From contig JAFGGI010000015.1 of assembly GCA_016930635.1 (NCBI GenBank), positions 1-64,000 on the forward strand: a stretch of DNA of 64,000 bases. Reading direction: 5' to 3'. The notes beneath the pieces were generated by a model. The model was not told the origin of the DNA, did no database searches, and saw only the letters and a list, made by a program, of their open reading frames with translations. This DNA comes from Sedimentisphaerales bacterium. GTDB lineage: Bacteria; Planctomycetota; Phycisphaerae; Sedimentisphaerales; UBA12454. Below, one piece after another: positions 40,217 to 49,788 of this stretch. Numbering within the stretch: position 1 is the stretch's first letter; each line of letters begins with the position of its first letter. The translations under genes and the position numbers were made by a program.

Positions 40217-42103
40217 TTATTTTTTCTCAAGGTCCAGTGGTGAGATGTAATCGCCATACTTTTTCTGAGCTTCCTGCAGCCGTTTTCTTTGCGCATCTAA
40301 TACCTTAAAAACTTGCGAAGGTGCCTGGGCAACATGCTCCTTATGAAACTTCTCGATACGCTCTATCTTGGCCAGGTTCTCCTTAACGCGGATAGTAAAC
40401 TGATTTATATAATCTTGTTCGCTGTAGTCTTTATTAAGGAGTTCCTTGAACAGTTCCTTGAGGTCCTCGTAACAAGGGATTAGCCCTGTCGGCCCAACTC
40501 TGCAGGCTGCCTCACCGTGAACTCTGCGTTCCATCCACTTTACCCAGACGTGTTTATCACGGACGCCGTTGACGAATTTGCCGTCCTTATCGCGGAGGAA
40601 ATAATTGACGCCGAAAACCAAAGGCTGCTTTTTGAGCTTTTTGCCGAAGTCGAGGTTATTTTTTACATATTTACCCAGTGAAATAGCTACAAAGTCCTGG
40701 ATACTCATCAGGTTGATTTCCGGCACACCCTCTTTCCCAACGGTTGCGAAAGTTGTTTCGGTCTCAAGTGATGCACCGTAAGCAATGATGCCATGGTCCC
40801 AATCGAAACTTTGTTGACACGGAACATATGATTTTGCATCCCGCCCGCCGTACATAATACCGGACAGTTCCACACCTTTAGGATTATCCAATTCCGGGTC
40901 ACAGTTTTTCAGTGCCGGCAGCACAACTGCATAACGGGCATTTTTATGTGCACAGGGAATCTCATTTCCTTTTGCGTCTTTTTTGCCTTGCATCCAGTGG
41001 CCGGAGTAATTTTCGCCCTCTTTAGGGATATCTTCACCCATACCGAGCCAGTATGGTTTGCCGTCTTTTACGAGCACATTGGAGAAAATCACTTCGCCCG
41101 GTTTTGTCAGTATATCCCAAATCGCCGGGTCATCTTTGGCGTTGACGTTCTGGATAATCCCGAAAATACCGAATTCAGCATTGACAGCCATACATTTGCC
41201 GTCAATCGCGCGGAAATAAGCAATATCGTCGCCGAGGATCGTCTCGCCGGGCAGCATTGCTGTAGAGGTCTTGCCGCAGGCACTTGGGAAAGCACCGGCC
41301 AGATAGGTCTTCCTGCCGCCTTTGCCAAAGACGCCCGAAAGAAACATATGCTCTGCCAGCCAGCCCTCGCGGTCAGCTTTGCGGATAGTCAGCCGAAGTG
41401 CGAGCTTTTTAAGACCTATAGTGTTTCCGCCGTATTGTGAATTCACCGAATAAACGACATCGGTGGTATAGTCCATGTAAGTACGTTTTTTTTCGATATC
41501 GCAGCTTATCATACGGTCATCCATTTTGCCGCAGGAATGCAGTGTGGCAAAAAATTCTGCTTTGGAGCCTAATCTCTTGAATTCCTCATAGCCCAGGCGG
41601 TACAGCAGGTTCATACTGTGTGAGACATAGAATGAATCGGTACACTCGACACATGGGATACTGAACTCTGAGTTATTAGGTCCAAGCGTCATAAAGCGGA
41701 CAATCATTGTTCTGTCCTGCATTGAACCGTCAAGATAACCGCGAATTTCAGCCAGTCCTTCCTCGCGTTCTATCTGATTAAGGGCCTTGCTGAGTGTATC
41801 GCCTTTGGGAACGAGGTATTTGGTAACTTCTCTATCCCGACCCTGGTCTGTTATTCCGTCAAAATGAATAGTATGTCCATTTATATTAAGAGCCTTTTCT
41901 TCTTTGGTTTCTATAGCTTGAGTGCGTGTATATTCGACATCCTCCGGCGAATCGGTAGAAATAAATACCTTTGCCGGTTTTGTCAGGTCAATAGCATCGG
42001 CGATAAACTTGTAGAGCTTATCATTTCCAATGGCCGATAATTTCAAAAAATTTTCCTTGTCCAGCTTCTCCTGCAGGTACTGTTTGGCGTTTTTTATGGC
42101 CAT
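40217..42103 (-). CDS. pckG: phosphoenolpyruvate carboxykinase (GTP)
   Basis: A 628-residue GTP-dependent PEP carboxykinase, which interconverts oxaloacetate and PEP and can work in gluconeogenesis or anaplerotic CO2 fixation. Signatures are the P-loop GAFPSACGKTSTAM, metal-site and substrate segments YGGNTIGLKKLALRL, EHMFLSGV, ETILGDDIAYFR, and NAEFGIFG, with GVELSGIMYGGRD later. The length matches the GTP family, not the ATP family (about 530). Start ATG at 42103. Monocistronic, convergent with the lipid locus. Confidence 0.96.
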   Translation of the reverse strand: MAIKNAKQYLQEKLDKENFLKLSAIGNDKLYKFIADAIDLTKPAKVFISTDSPEDVEYTRTQAIETKEEKALNINGHTIHFDGITDQGRDREVTKYLVPKGDTLSKALNQIEREEGLAEIRGYLDGSMQDRTMIVRFMTLGPNNSEFSIPCVECTDSFYVSHSMNLLYRLGYEEFKRLGSKAEFFATLHSCGKMDDRMISCDIEKKRTYMDYTTDVVYSVNSQYGGNTIGLKKLALRLTIRKADREGWLAEHMFLSGVFGKGGRKTYLAGAFPSACGKTSTAMLPGETILGDDIAYFRAIDGKCMAVNAEFGIFGIIQNVNAKDDPAIWDILTKPGEVIFSNVLVKDGKPYWLGMGEDIPKEGENYSGHWMQGKKDAKGNEIPCAHKNARYAVVLPALKNCDPELDNPKGVELSGIMYGGRDAKSYVPCQQSFDWDHGIIAYGASLETETTFATVGKEGVPEINLMSIQDFVAISLGKYVKNNLDFGKKLKKQPLVFGVNYFLRDKDGKFVNGVRDKHVWVKWMERRVHGEAACRVGPTGLIPCYEDLKELFKELLNKDYSEQDYINQFTIRVKENLAKIERIEKFHKEHVAQAPSQVFKVLDAQRKRLQEAQKKYGDYISPLDLEKK

Positions 42104-42814
42104 AATGTATCAGGTCCTTTCAAAATTAAGGATTATCCAATGATTTTAACGATGGTTTTGCTCCAATGTGCGCAAAAACCGCCGGATACTAAGTGCTTTG
42201 CTGGGAAATGTCAAATATTTTATAAATATTTTGTATTTGGTGGTATTATGTCCGATAACAAATTTCTAAAAAAGGACTAAAACGTCAAATCCGTCCGGAT
42301 TAATGCGGTATTACAACCCTTTATGAGGTCGGTTTTTAAATCCTGCCTGTTAAATTGTGTATTTCCTATGTCTTTTTTATTTTATTTTTTGCCTTATTTT
42401 TTCCTTGACAGAACGCCGATACATTGTTATCGTAGTAATATAAGAAAGAGCCTTGAAAAGGTAGGGCAAGAATCATAACTAAATAACGCTATTATATTTT
42501 TTGAGTTTTTTTCATACCATTTTCAGCCCACCTTTACTCAGCATTCTTTTTAGATACAGTTTTTTGATTTAGAGCATCTTGTTTGGTTTCAATTGTATCC
42601 AGTATCTTTGGCAGATTAACGATTTGTTTGGTAATTTGGAAAAAATACGTAATAGAAGTGTTGCTTTCCGGCTGTAATATATTATTGACGGAAAGATTTT
42701 CGCGAAACCGACCGAAGACCGAATTGTGAAGTTAATTGTTCTTATAAAATTTTAGAACCGTTGCCGAGGGCAGCACTTTAGCGAATATCTTGGCACATTT
42801 GAAAGGGAAAAGTA
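42104..42814. other. 711-bp divergent intergenic region between pckG and the pseudopilin gene
   Basis: No credible gene is seen. A promoter-like TTGACA/TATCGT pair lies at 42405-42433 pointing right, which would give the pseudopilin mRNA a leader of about 370 nt. The region is AT-rich with several T-tracts. A TTTTCGCGAAA palindrome occurs near 42700. The pckG promoter should lie in the leftmost part; I see no strong match there. Confidence 0.5.
42405..42433 (+). promoter_or_regulatory. promoter candidate for the pseudopilin gene
   Basis: A perfect TTGACA (42405-42410), a 17-nt spacer and TATCGT (42428-42433, 4/6). It implies a long untranslated leader before the ATG at 42815. Confidence 0.5.
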
Positions 42815-43801
42815 ATGAAAAAGAAAGGTTTTACACTTGTTGAACTGCTGGTGGTTATCGCGATTATCGCGATGTTGCTGGCGATTCTGATGCCTGCTCT
42901 TGGTAAGGTTAGGCAGCTTGCTCAGCGTATTATGTGCGCTACAAATCTGGGTGGTATCAGCAAGGCAATGCTTACCTATGCCACAGATGACGAGTACGAA
43001 TCTGTTCCGATTGCAGGTGGCGGTTGTGCTGTATGGGATGTTGGTAGTGAGGACCACGAAGGTGAATGTTCATGGGATTGGTATGACAAAGAGGCAAGGC
43101 CTCCAGGAGTTGATGGTTGTGGCACAACGACTTTGAGTGCCAATCTTTATCTTACTGTAAAGTATGGTAATGTAACCCCTGAACAGTTTGTTTGTCCGGG
43201 CTCAGGAGAAACAAAGTTTGAATTACCGCGATATGATACTTATGATCGTGCAGACAATATACTTGAGGTATGGGACTTTGGTTATTGGGAAGACATCACG
43301 TTAGGAGAGCGTGGAAGAGGGCACAATAGTTATGCTTATCAGCTTCCAAATCCTGTAATCGAAGGCGGAAAAAAATTCCCTATCTCTATAGCTTCAAGTC
43401 CGTCGATGGCAGTTCTTGCTGACAGAAGTCCTTACTGGGATGCTATGAAGAGAATAAATGCGGGTTTATATGAATGGGATACTGAAGTAAGAGATTTAGT
43501 GACTACAGGTGACAGTGTTACTCGAGGCAACTCTGAGAATCATCAGCAGGATGGTCAGAATGTTGCTTTTAATGACCAGCATGTAAGTTTTCAAAAGACC
43601 GCAAATTGCGGAATTGACAAGGATAATGTTTATACCGTTTGGAATACTGAAACTCTTAGGGGTTTAACTAACGAACAAGCTGAACAGGTAAGACAGGTAG
43701 CAGGTCCGTTAAATACGGATATAATGCCTGGACCGAAGACGAACCCGCTTCAGTATCCAAAGAATAAGGAAGATAATTTCCTTGTTAATGACTACAACTA
43801 A
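42815..43801 (+). CDS. type II secretion/type IV pilin-like pseudopilin
   Basis: A 328-residue protein with a short basic leader and the prepilin peptidase site KKKGFTLVELLVVIAIIA (cut after Gly, N-methylated Phe), then the amphipathic helix continuing to MCATNLGGISKAMLTYA. The rest is a planctomycete-type globular head with paired cysteines and, near residue 240, NHQQDGQNVAFNDQHVSFQ, the H-x-G-x-N-x-x-F/D-H-V motif common in these proteins. Planctomycete genomes carry many such pseudopilins; their roles are mostly unknown. AAAGGGAAAAG precedes the ATG, and a strong terminator follows. Monocistronic. Confidence 0.9.
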   Translation: MKKKGFTLVELLVVIAIIAMLLAILMPALGKVRQLAQRIMCATNLGGISKAMLTYATDDEYESVPIAGGGCAVWDVGSEDHEGECSWDWYDKEARPPGVDGCGTTTLSANLYLTVKYGNVTPEQFVCPGSGETKFELPRYDTYDRADNILEVWDFGYWEDITLGERGRGHNSYAYQLPNPVIEGGKKFPISIASSPSMAVLADRSPYWDAMKRINAGLYEWDTEVRDLVTTGDSVTRGNSENHQQDGQNVAFNDQHVSFQKTANCGIDKDNVYTVWNTETLRGLTNEQAEQVRQVAGPLNTDIMPGPKTNPLQYPKNKEDNFLVNDYN

Positions 43802-43838
43802 AAAACTAAAAAACAGACTGTAATCAGGCTGCAGTCGT

Positions 43839-43878
43839 ACCGGCCTTTCGCCCTTAAGCGGAAGGTCGGTTTTTTTTT
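43839..43878 (+). terminator. intrinsic terminator of the pseudopilin gene
   Basis: ACCGGCCTTTCGC, a CCTTAA loop and GCGGAAGGTCGGT form a long stem with few mismatches followed by TTTTTTTTT. Confidence 0.9.
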
Positions 43879-43905
43879 ATAGATACACAACGTTATTTAA
43901 AACCA

Positions 43906-43934
43906 TTGCAAAGCTGGTAAATTACTATTAAAAT
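43906..43934 (+). promoter_or_regulatory. promoter of the acn-LOG-hisD operon
   Basis: TTGCAA (43906-43911), a 17-nt spacer and TAAAAT (43929-43934, 5/6) lie about 40 nt before the aconitase start. AGGAG at 43964-43968 is the ribosome site. Confidence 0.6.
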
Positions 43935-43974
43935 TACTCCTTAGAGTTAATTTTTGGACAAATAGGAGTTACTT

Positions 43975-45930
43975 TTGACGGCTAAAACCCTTACTTACAA
44001 AATCCTCGAGAACCACCTTGTAAGTGGTAACTTAGAGAAGAATCAATCTGTTGGCATTAGAATCGACCAGACTCTTACTCAGGATGCTACAGGTACGACG
44101 GCATTTTTGCTGTTTGAGTCTATGGATATAGAACGGGTAAAAACCGACCTTTCGGTAAGCTACGTTGACCATAATATGAGCCAGTTCGGCCCGGAGAACC
44201 ACAACGACCACATCTATCTGCAGACTGTTGCTGCGAGCAAGGGTGTGTATTTTTCCCGGCCGGGCAATGGGATTTGTCATCAGGTCCATCTTGAGCGTTT
44301 TGGCAAGTCCGGTGCGACTTTACTGGGAAGCGATTCGCACACGCCGACCGGCGGCGGGATAGGAATGCTTGCTATCGGCGCAGGCGGGCTGGATGTGGCC
44401 GTAGCGATGGGAGGGGGGGCATTTTACCTTACATGCCCCAAAATCATCGGTGTCAGGCTCTCAGGGGTACTGTCGGACTGGACAGCAAGCAAGGATATAA
44501 TACTCAAACTGCTGAGTATTCTTACGACCAAAGGTAATGTCGGTTGTGTAGTCGAATATTTCGGCCCCGGTGTAGAATCTCTAACGGTGCCGCAGCGGGC
44601 AACTGTTACTAATATGGGAGCAGAACTCGGTGTTACGACTAGCATTTTTCCTTCCGATGAGCAGACAAGAAAATTCTTAGCTGCTCAGGATAGAGAAGAA
44701 GATTATCAGCCTTTGGCTGCTGACGAGGATTGTCAATATGATGAGGTTATTGAAATTGACCTTTCAAAACTTGAGCCGCTGGCGGCCTGTTCACCTTCGC
44801 CGGACAATATAAAGACGATAAAGTCACTTAGCGGTACAAAGGTTAGCCAGGTTGTTATCGGAAGCTGTACGAACTCGAGTTTTACCGATTTGATGATGGT
44901 GGCTGAAGTTTTAAAAGGCCAAACGATTCATCCATCAGTCGAATTTGCGATTGCTCCGGGCAGCAGGCAGGTTATGAATATGCTCGCGCAAAATGGTGCA
45001 CTGGCGGATATAGTGGGGGCAGGGGCGAGGATTTTGGAATCGTCCTGCGGGCCTTGTATAGGTCAGGGCTTTTCACCTGCGGATGGAACGGTTTCTATCA
45101 GGACGTTTAACAGAAATTTTGCCGGCAGAACCGGTACGAAAAATGACAATGTCTTTTTGACCAGTCCTGAGGTTGCAGTTATCGCAGCACTGAAAGGTGA
45201 AGTCATAGAGCCGCAAAAGAGCGGAATCGAATATCCTAAAATAAATATGCCCCGCAAGTTTGTTGTTGATGATAATATGATTCAGGCACCTTTGCTGCTT
45301 AAAGAAGCAAAGAAGGTAAAGATCCTTCGCGGGCCGACAATTGTTGTTCCTGAAGCAGCTAAAAAGTTACCGGATAATATGAACGGCAAAGTCCTGCTCA
45401 AGTGCGGCGACAAGATCACTACTGACCATATTATGCCGGCAGGAGCGTTTTTGAAATACCGTTCGAATGTACCGGAATATTCGAAATGTGTCTTCAATTG
45501 TTTTAATACCCAGGACAAGCCTACTTTTGCGCAAAAAGCTCTTGAATTGAAGGATAAAAAAATCGGTGGTATCGTAGTAGCATCTGAAAGTTACGGCCAG
45601 GGTTCCAGCAGGGAGCATGCTGCCCTTTGTCCAATGTATCTCGGCGTGAAAATGGTGATTGCAAAGAGTATCGAGCGAATCCACAAAGCCAATCTGATAA
45701 ATTTTGCCGTGCTGCCTATCGAATTTGAAAACGGTGCCGATTACGACAAGATAAATCCGGATGATGAGCTTGAAGTAAAGAACATAAACGATGCGATAAA
45801 TTCTGCTGATAGTATTACTGTAAAAGATAAAACGGCTGATTTTGAATTTGCGTGCAGTCTGAAGCTGTCCGACAGGGACAGGAAAATTCTCCTTGCCGGC
45901 GGATTACTTAACTATACTAAAAGTAAATGA
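43975..45930 (+). CDS. acnA: aconitate hydratase
   Basis: A 651-residue aconitase, isomerising citrate and isocitrate through a [4Fe-4S] cluster. DHNMSQFGPENHNDH and LLGSDSHTPTGGGIGMLAIG are N-terminal active-site blocks. The cluster ligands are Cys in GSCTNSS and the pair in SSCGPCIGQG. The C-terminal swivel domain has KITTDHIMPAGAFLKYRSN and ASESYGQGSSREHAAL. It is of the shorter, mitochondrial/anaerobe-like type. TTG at 43975 is supported by AGGAG six bases upstream; no ATG fits. It overlaps the LOG gene by 4 nt. Confidence 0.93.
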   Translation: MTAKTLTYKILENHLVSGNLEKNQSVGIRIDQTLTQDATGTTAFLLFESMDIERVKTDLSVSYVDHNMSQFGPENHNDHIYLQTVAASKGVYFSRPGNGICHQVHLERFGKSGATLLGSDSHTPTGGGIGMLAIGAGGLDVAVAMGGGAFYLTCPKIIGVRLSGVLSDWTASKDIILKLLSILTTKGNVGCVVEYFGPGVESLTVPQRATVTNMGAELGVTTSIFPSDEQTRKFLAAQDREEDYQPLAADEDCQYDEVIEIDLSKLEPLAACSPSPDNIKTIKSLSGTKVSQVVIGSCTNSSFTDLMMVAEVLKGQTIHPSVEFAIAPGSRQVMNMLAQNGALADIVGAGARILESSCGPCIGQGFSPADGTVSIRTFNRNFAGRTGTKNDNVFLTSPEVAVIAALKGEVIEPQKSGIEYPKINMPRKFVVDDNMIQAPLLLKEAKKVKILRGPTIVVPEAAKKLPDNMNGKVLLKCGDKITTDHIMPAGAFLKYRSNVPEYSKCVFNCFNTQDKPTFAQKALELKDKKIGGIVVASESYGQGSSREHAALCPMYLGVKMVIAKSIERIHKANLINFAVLPIEFENGADYDKINPDDELEVKNINDAINSADSITVKDKTADFEFACSLKLSDRDRKILLAGGLLNYTKSK

Positions 45931-46451
45931 GCGAAAAAATTGTAACAATTTTCGGCACAAGCAGGACTGCCCCGGGTGAGGAAGTTTTCGATCTTGCTTA
46001 TGAACTTGGCCGATTATGCGCCCAAACAGGTTTTACAATCGCCAATGGCGGTTATGCCGGGACGATGCTGGCTGCGGCAAAGGGGGCAAAACAGGCGGGA
46101 GGCAAGACAATTGGTGTAACCTGCAGGGCTTTTAACAGAGGCGGGCCCAATGAGTTTGTCAGCGAGGAGATAGAGACAGCAAATCTTACAGAGCGGGTAG
46201 AAAAGCTGATAATAATAGGCGATGGGTATGTTGTTTTGCCCGGCGGAACGGGCACATTGCTTGAACTGGCCGATATCTGGGAACGTACAAACAAAGGCTT
46301 TATAAATCCGCCTAAACCGATTATACTATTAACCGGCTTTTTCAGGCCTTTGGTTGATATTATCGCAACCGAAGATGAACGAAGCAGTAATTTTATAACT
46401 ATTGCAGCAACGGCTAAAGAGACCGTAGAAATTCTAAAGGAAAAAATTTGA
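45927..46451 (+). CDS. LOG-family protein (nucleoside 5'-monophosphate phosphoribohydrolase-like)
   Basis: A 174-residue Rossmann-fold protein of the LOG/TIGR00725 type. The signature PGGTGTLLELADIWE (PGGxGTxxE) and the earlier ANGGYAGTMLAAAKGA are present. Characterised LOG proteins release free bases from nucleoside monophosphates (cytokinin activation in plants, YgdH/PpnN in E. coli). Here it is the second gene of an operon with aconitase (4-nt overlap) and is followed, with the stop codon overlapping the next open frame, by an exported protein and hisD. Confidence 0.88.
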   Translation: MSEKIVTIFGTSRTAPGEEVFDLAYELGRLCAQTGFTIANGGYAGTMLAAAKGAKQAGGKTIGVTCRAFNRGGPNEFVSEEIETANLTERVEKLIIIGDGYVVLPGGTGTLLELADIWERTNKGFINPPKPIILLTGFFRPLVDIIATEDERSSNFITIAATAKETVEILKEKI

Positions 46452-46453
46452 CT

Positions 46454-47224
46454 ATGAAAAGGACTGTAACACTAATTTTGCTTTTGATTTTTTCAGTTGC
46501 AGGGAATGCTCTTGCTAAAAATCCTTCGAGAACACATCCCTTGCGGGATGGTTTTATGCTCGATGGTGTTGACGGCAGGGTAATACCGGACAGCGGCGTC
46601 TGGTTTTTCCAGAGTTTTGAGCCTTTGACCGATGGGAAAAGCTCTTTAGCTGCCGGCGTCGATATTCAAATCCTGCCTTCGAGTATGCTCGAAAAATTCA
46701 TCAGCACCTATTCAAAAGAGAAAAATACCTATCGGATCTGGGGCAAGTTTACGAGATATGGAGATAAGAATTATATTTACCTGTCGTATTTTCTGCCTAT
46801 CACGGCCAACGATGTTAATGAGCCGAACGAAGTACTTCCTGTAACTGATGCAAATGAAGAAAAGATTATTCCTGATAATGTTCTGGCTCTGCTTCGGCCT
46901 GCGCGGAAGATAAATCTTACAGAGCTTAAAAAACCCATTTCGACAGAGGCTGATGGTGTGTTAGCTGACAGGACCGGGTTTCTCAGAGAAGATGGCAGCG
47001 GGATCTATTTTGATTTTGACGGATTAGGAAGAAAATTCGGCACTCTTTCTCTGCCGCTGCTTCATTGCGAATCTCTCGAAATTATGCAGAAACGGCAGAA
47101 TAATTCGCCTGTTCCGCTGCGATTTAAGATTTCTGCTATTGTAACAAGTTATAAAGGCAAAAACTATCTGCTCCTCCAGCGGGCGATAAGGGCATACAGC
47201 CACGGTAATTTTATTGCAAGATAA
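46454..47224 (+). CDS. exported protein of unknown function
   Basis: About 256 residues beginning MKRTVTLILLLIFSVAGNAL, a signal peptide ending at ALA-K. The mature part starts KNPSRTHPLRDGFMLDG and has a beta-rich pattern in two similar-sized halves, each with a KGKNYLLL- or GDKNYIYL-type strand (near 114-120 and 236-243), which may be repeats. No family is recognised. ATG at 46454 is preferred to the TTG six bases upstream. It sits between the LOG gene and hisD with gaps of 2 nt, so it is in the same transcript. Confidence 0.65.
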   Translation: MKRTVTLILLLIFSVAGNALAKNPSRTHPLRDGFMLDGVDGRVIPDSGVWFFQSFEPLTDGKSSLAAGVDIQILPSSMLEKFISTYSKEKNTYRIWGKFTRYGDKNYIYLSYFLPITANDVNEPNEVLPVTDANEEKIIPDNVLALLRPARKINLTELKKPISTEADGVLADRTGFLREDGSGIYFDFDGLGRKFGTLSLPLLHCESLEIMQKRQNNSPVPLRFKISAIVTSYKGKNYLLLQRAIRAYSHGNFIAR

Positions 47225-47226
47225 CT

Positions 47227-48564
47227 ATGATAAAGGAACTGCAGAAAATAATTATTTCACAAACATCGAGGGGTTTTGCCAAATCCATCGAAGATTATCG
47301 AAACCAATTAACAAGTCTGGCCAGATTCGATGGTAGAGCGGAACAGACGAAGATTGTCTGGGAAGTTCTCAGAGAAATTGATGCAGATACTGACGAAAAA
47401 GCCGATAGGGCTGTTATAAAATACACCAAAAAATTCGACGGAGTCAATCTAACACCGGATAAGATCAGAGTATCAAGAAGAGAACTGCAGGCTGCTCACA
47501 AGAAAATCGACAAAAAGCTTTTAAGCTCAATAAAACGGTCTATTGCCAATGTAAGAAAGTATCAAAAAGGCATATTTGTCCCAAATAAGAGCAAATCTTT
47601 TAAGAATGGGACGGCTATTAAGTGCATGCCATTGAAAAGTGTTGGCGTATATGTACCTGCCGGGACTGCGCCTTTGCCTTCGACTGTGATTATGGCTGTA
47701 GTGCCTGCACAGGTTGCGGGAGTAAAAAGAATAGTAGTTGTTTCACCGCCTCGATGTAATAGTGACATTCATCCGGTCATCAAAGCGGTATGTTTTGAAC
47801 TCGGAGTTATCGAAGTTTATCGTGTTGGAGGCGTCCAGGCGATTGGTGCACTTGCTTCGAAAAGAGGAACAATACCATTGGTAGATAAAATCGTTGGGCC
47901 GGGCAGCCGATGGGTACAGACGGCTAAAAAAGCTGTTGCATCTTCTTATGCTGCGATTGAATCTATTGCAGGCCCCAGTGAAGTACTGATAATTGCAAAT
48001 GAAAGTGCTGATCCAGCCTGGGTTGCAGCGGATATGTTGAGCCAGGCGGAACATAATATTGGATGCGGTATTGTATTTACTACTTCTAAAAAACTTGTTC
48101 ACCAGATAATAAGTCAGCTTAAAGTTCAGATAACTAAACTCGGCAGATCGAAAGAGACGGCCGATTGCATAAAGAAATACAGCCGGGTGGTTGTCTTCAA
48201 AAATATGAAAGACCTTATTATCTGGGCAAACGAATTTGCGCCGGAACATTTACAAATCCAGTGTGGAAAGAAAAGTATGCAAATTGCTTCAAAGATAGAA
48301 AACGCAGGAGCGATTTTTGTCGGCGAATATACACCGGTGGCAATAGGTGATTATTGGGCAGGGCCGAGCCATATCCTTCCTACCGGCGGATGTGCGAGGT
48401 TTTCAAGTGCATTGACCAGCAATGATTTTGTAAAATCCATCAGCATTATCAGGTATGGCAGGAACATGCTGAAAAAAAGTGCGGATGATATCATTCGTTT
48501 GGCCGAGGCAGAAGGACTTGATGCGCACGCGAAAAGTGTTAAAATGAGGCTAAAAGAGGGGTGA
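47227..48564 (+). CDS. hisD: histidinol dehydrogenase
   Basis: A 445-residue zinc- and NAD-dependent enzyme that performs the last two steps of histidine synthesis. Motifs: YVPAGTAPLPSTVIM, VDKIVGPGSRWVQTAK, AGPSEVLIIANESADP, the zinc-site SQAEHNIGCG, GDYWAGPSHILPTGG and EAEGLDAHAKSVKMR. Slightly longer than the usual 430 residues, with about 20 extra N-terminal residues. It starts 2 nt after the exported-protein gene and is the last gene of the acn operon; no other his genes are nearby. Confidence 0.95.
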   Translation: MIKELQKIIISQTSRGFAKSIEDYRNQLTSLARFDGRAEQTKIVWEVLREIDADTDEKADRAVIKYTKKFDGVNLTPDKIRVSRRELQAAHKKIDKKLLSSIKRSIANVRKYQKGIFVPNKSKSFKNGTAIKCMPLKSVGVYVPAGTAPLPSTVIMAVVPAQVAGVKRIVVVSPPRCNSDIHPVIKAVCFELGVIEVYRVGGVQAIGALASKRGTIPLVDKIVGPGSRWVQTAKKAVASSYAAIESIAGPSEVLIIANESADPAWVAADMLSQAEHNIGCGIVFTTSKKLVHQIISQLKVQITKLGRSKETADCIKKYSRVVVFKNMKDLIIWANEFAPEHLQIQCGKKSMQIASKIENAGAIFVGEYTPVAIGDYWAGPSHILPTGGCARFSSALTSNDFVKSISIIRYGRNMLKKSADDIIRLAEAEGLDAHAKSVKMRLKEG

Positions 48565-48615
48565 AATTCATTCGTCTCTTTTTAATTTCAGATTAATTTA
48601 ATTTGGAGGAACAAA

Positions 48616-49629
48616 ATGAATAATGATAAAAAGTACTCTCAATTTGCTCTGGTCAGGGAGATGCTCCAGACGACTGATATTCTGCGTAATTTCAGTCTGA
48701 AAGATGCGGATAAAGTCATTGAATCTATCAAGCAACAGGGAAGGTTGTTTTTCACCGGTGAAGGTTCGAGCAGAATCTTCCCAGCCAAGAATGCGATGTA
48801 TTGTGCAAAGAGGGCCGGCTATAAGCTGGATTTGGCGACTGAAGGCGGGCTTCAGGCATGCAGCTATGATTTAAGTGACTCGGTTGTCTTTGGCGCTTCG
48901 AACAGCGGCCAGACAAAGGAAGTTATTCGCCTGTTTGACAGGCTCAAAGGCGTTGGTCATAAACATCTTTATGCACTTACCGCAAATAAAGATACCAAGC
49001 TGGAGTCTCTTTCTGCCCAGGCCTTTATCTTAAGCTGCGGCAAGGAAGATGCGGTAGCTGCTACCAAGAGTGTTGCCGAGCAGGCCCTGTTTTATCAGGT
49101 GCTTCTTGCTGCGACGCAGGGCGTTGATATTACCGGCAAAATCGGTGCTCTTGCCGATGCGGTTAATACTGCTCTTACGATGTCGATAGATCCGGGAATT
49201 ACCAAGGCGATAGCTTCAGCCGGGACGATTTACTTTGCAGGCAAAAATGACGGTGTCGCTGAGGAATTGACTTTGAAGACTAACGAAATTACCCGCAAAA
49301 AGAGTGATTTCCTTGAGGGTACTTATGCAGTTCACGGGGTCGAGGAAGTTATGAATGCCGATGATGTTGTTATCCTGATGGACCCATTCAAGAGTGAGCT
49401 TGAGAAAATAAAGCAGACTCTCGTCGAAGGTGTCGGCCTGCAAGTTTTTGCTGTATGTGATGAAGATACTATTTTCCCGACTATTAAGGTTCCTGATATT
49501 GGCGAGATGAATAATTATGTTTACTTAGCTGCCGGCTGGAACATTCTTGTTGAAGTGGGCGTATCATTGGGTATTAATCTTGATAAACCTGAGCGGGCCA
49601 GAAAAGTAGGCAATGAGTTTATAGAGTAA
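48616..49629 (+). CDS. SIS-domain sugar isomerase/deglycase-like protein
   Basis: A 337-residue protein with two SIS domains (about 30-170 and 195-330), as in the C-terminal isomerase half of GlmS and in AgaS/FrlB-type proteins. Phosphosugar-binding motifs are FTGEGSSRIFPAKNA and GASNSGQTKEVIRLF in domain 1. The glutaminase domain of GlmS is absent. Substrate unknown; amino-sugar phosphates are likely. A strong GGAGGA ribosome site precedes the ATG, and an intrinsic terminator follows, so it may end the hisD transcript or be independent. Confidence 0.85.
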   Translation: MNNDKKYSQFALVREMLQTTDILRNFSLKDADKVIESIKQQGRLFFTGEGSSRIFPAKNAMYCAKRAGYKLDLATEGGLQACSYDLSDSVVFGASNSGQTKEVIRLFDRLKGVGHKHLYALTANKDTKLESLSAQAFILSCGKEDAVAATKSVAEQALFYQVLLAATQGVDITGKIGALADAVNTALTMSIDPGITKAIASAGTIYFAGKNDGVAEELTLKTNEITRKKSDFLEGTYAVHGVEEVMNADDVVILMDPFKSELEKIKQTLVEGVGLQVFAVCDEDTIFPTIKVPDIGEMNNYVYLAAGWNILVEVGVSLGINLDKPERARKVGNEFIE

Positions 49630-49651
49630 ATTTCATCGCTGATTTTCCAAA

Positions 49652-49677
49652 AGCCCCCGCATATCGGGGGCTTTTTT
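49652..49677 (+). terminator. intrinsic terminator of the SIS gene
   Basis: AGCCCCCG, CATAT loop, CGGGGGCT, then TTTTTT: a classical Rho-independent terminator. Confidence 0.95.
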
Positions 49678-49702
49678 ATGCGATAAAACAGGATATTTTT
49701 AT

Positions 49703-49731
49703 TTGATAAAATCGATAATTCCTGATATACT
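49703..49731 (+). promoter_or_regulatory. promoter of ATPase/CvpA-like module 1
   Basis: TTGATA (49703-49708), a 17-nt spacer and TATACT (49726-49731). The first ten bases, TTGATAAAAT, recur in the promoter of the duplicated module at 52092. Confidence 0.7.
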
Positions 49732-49788
49732 AAATACTTGGTAGATATTCTTTAACTGCTGTTTTTAGCAGTCAGGAGATTTAAGAAT

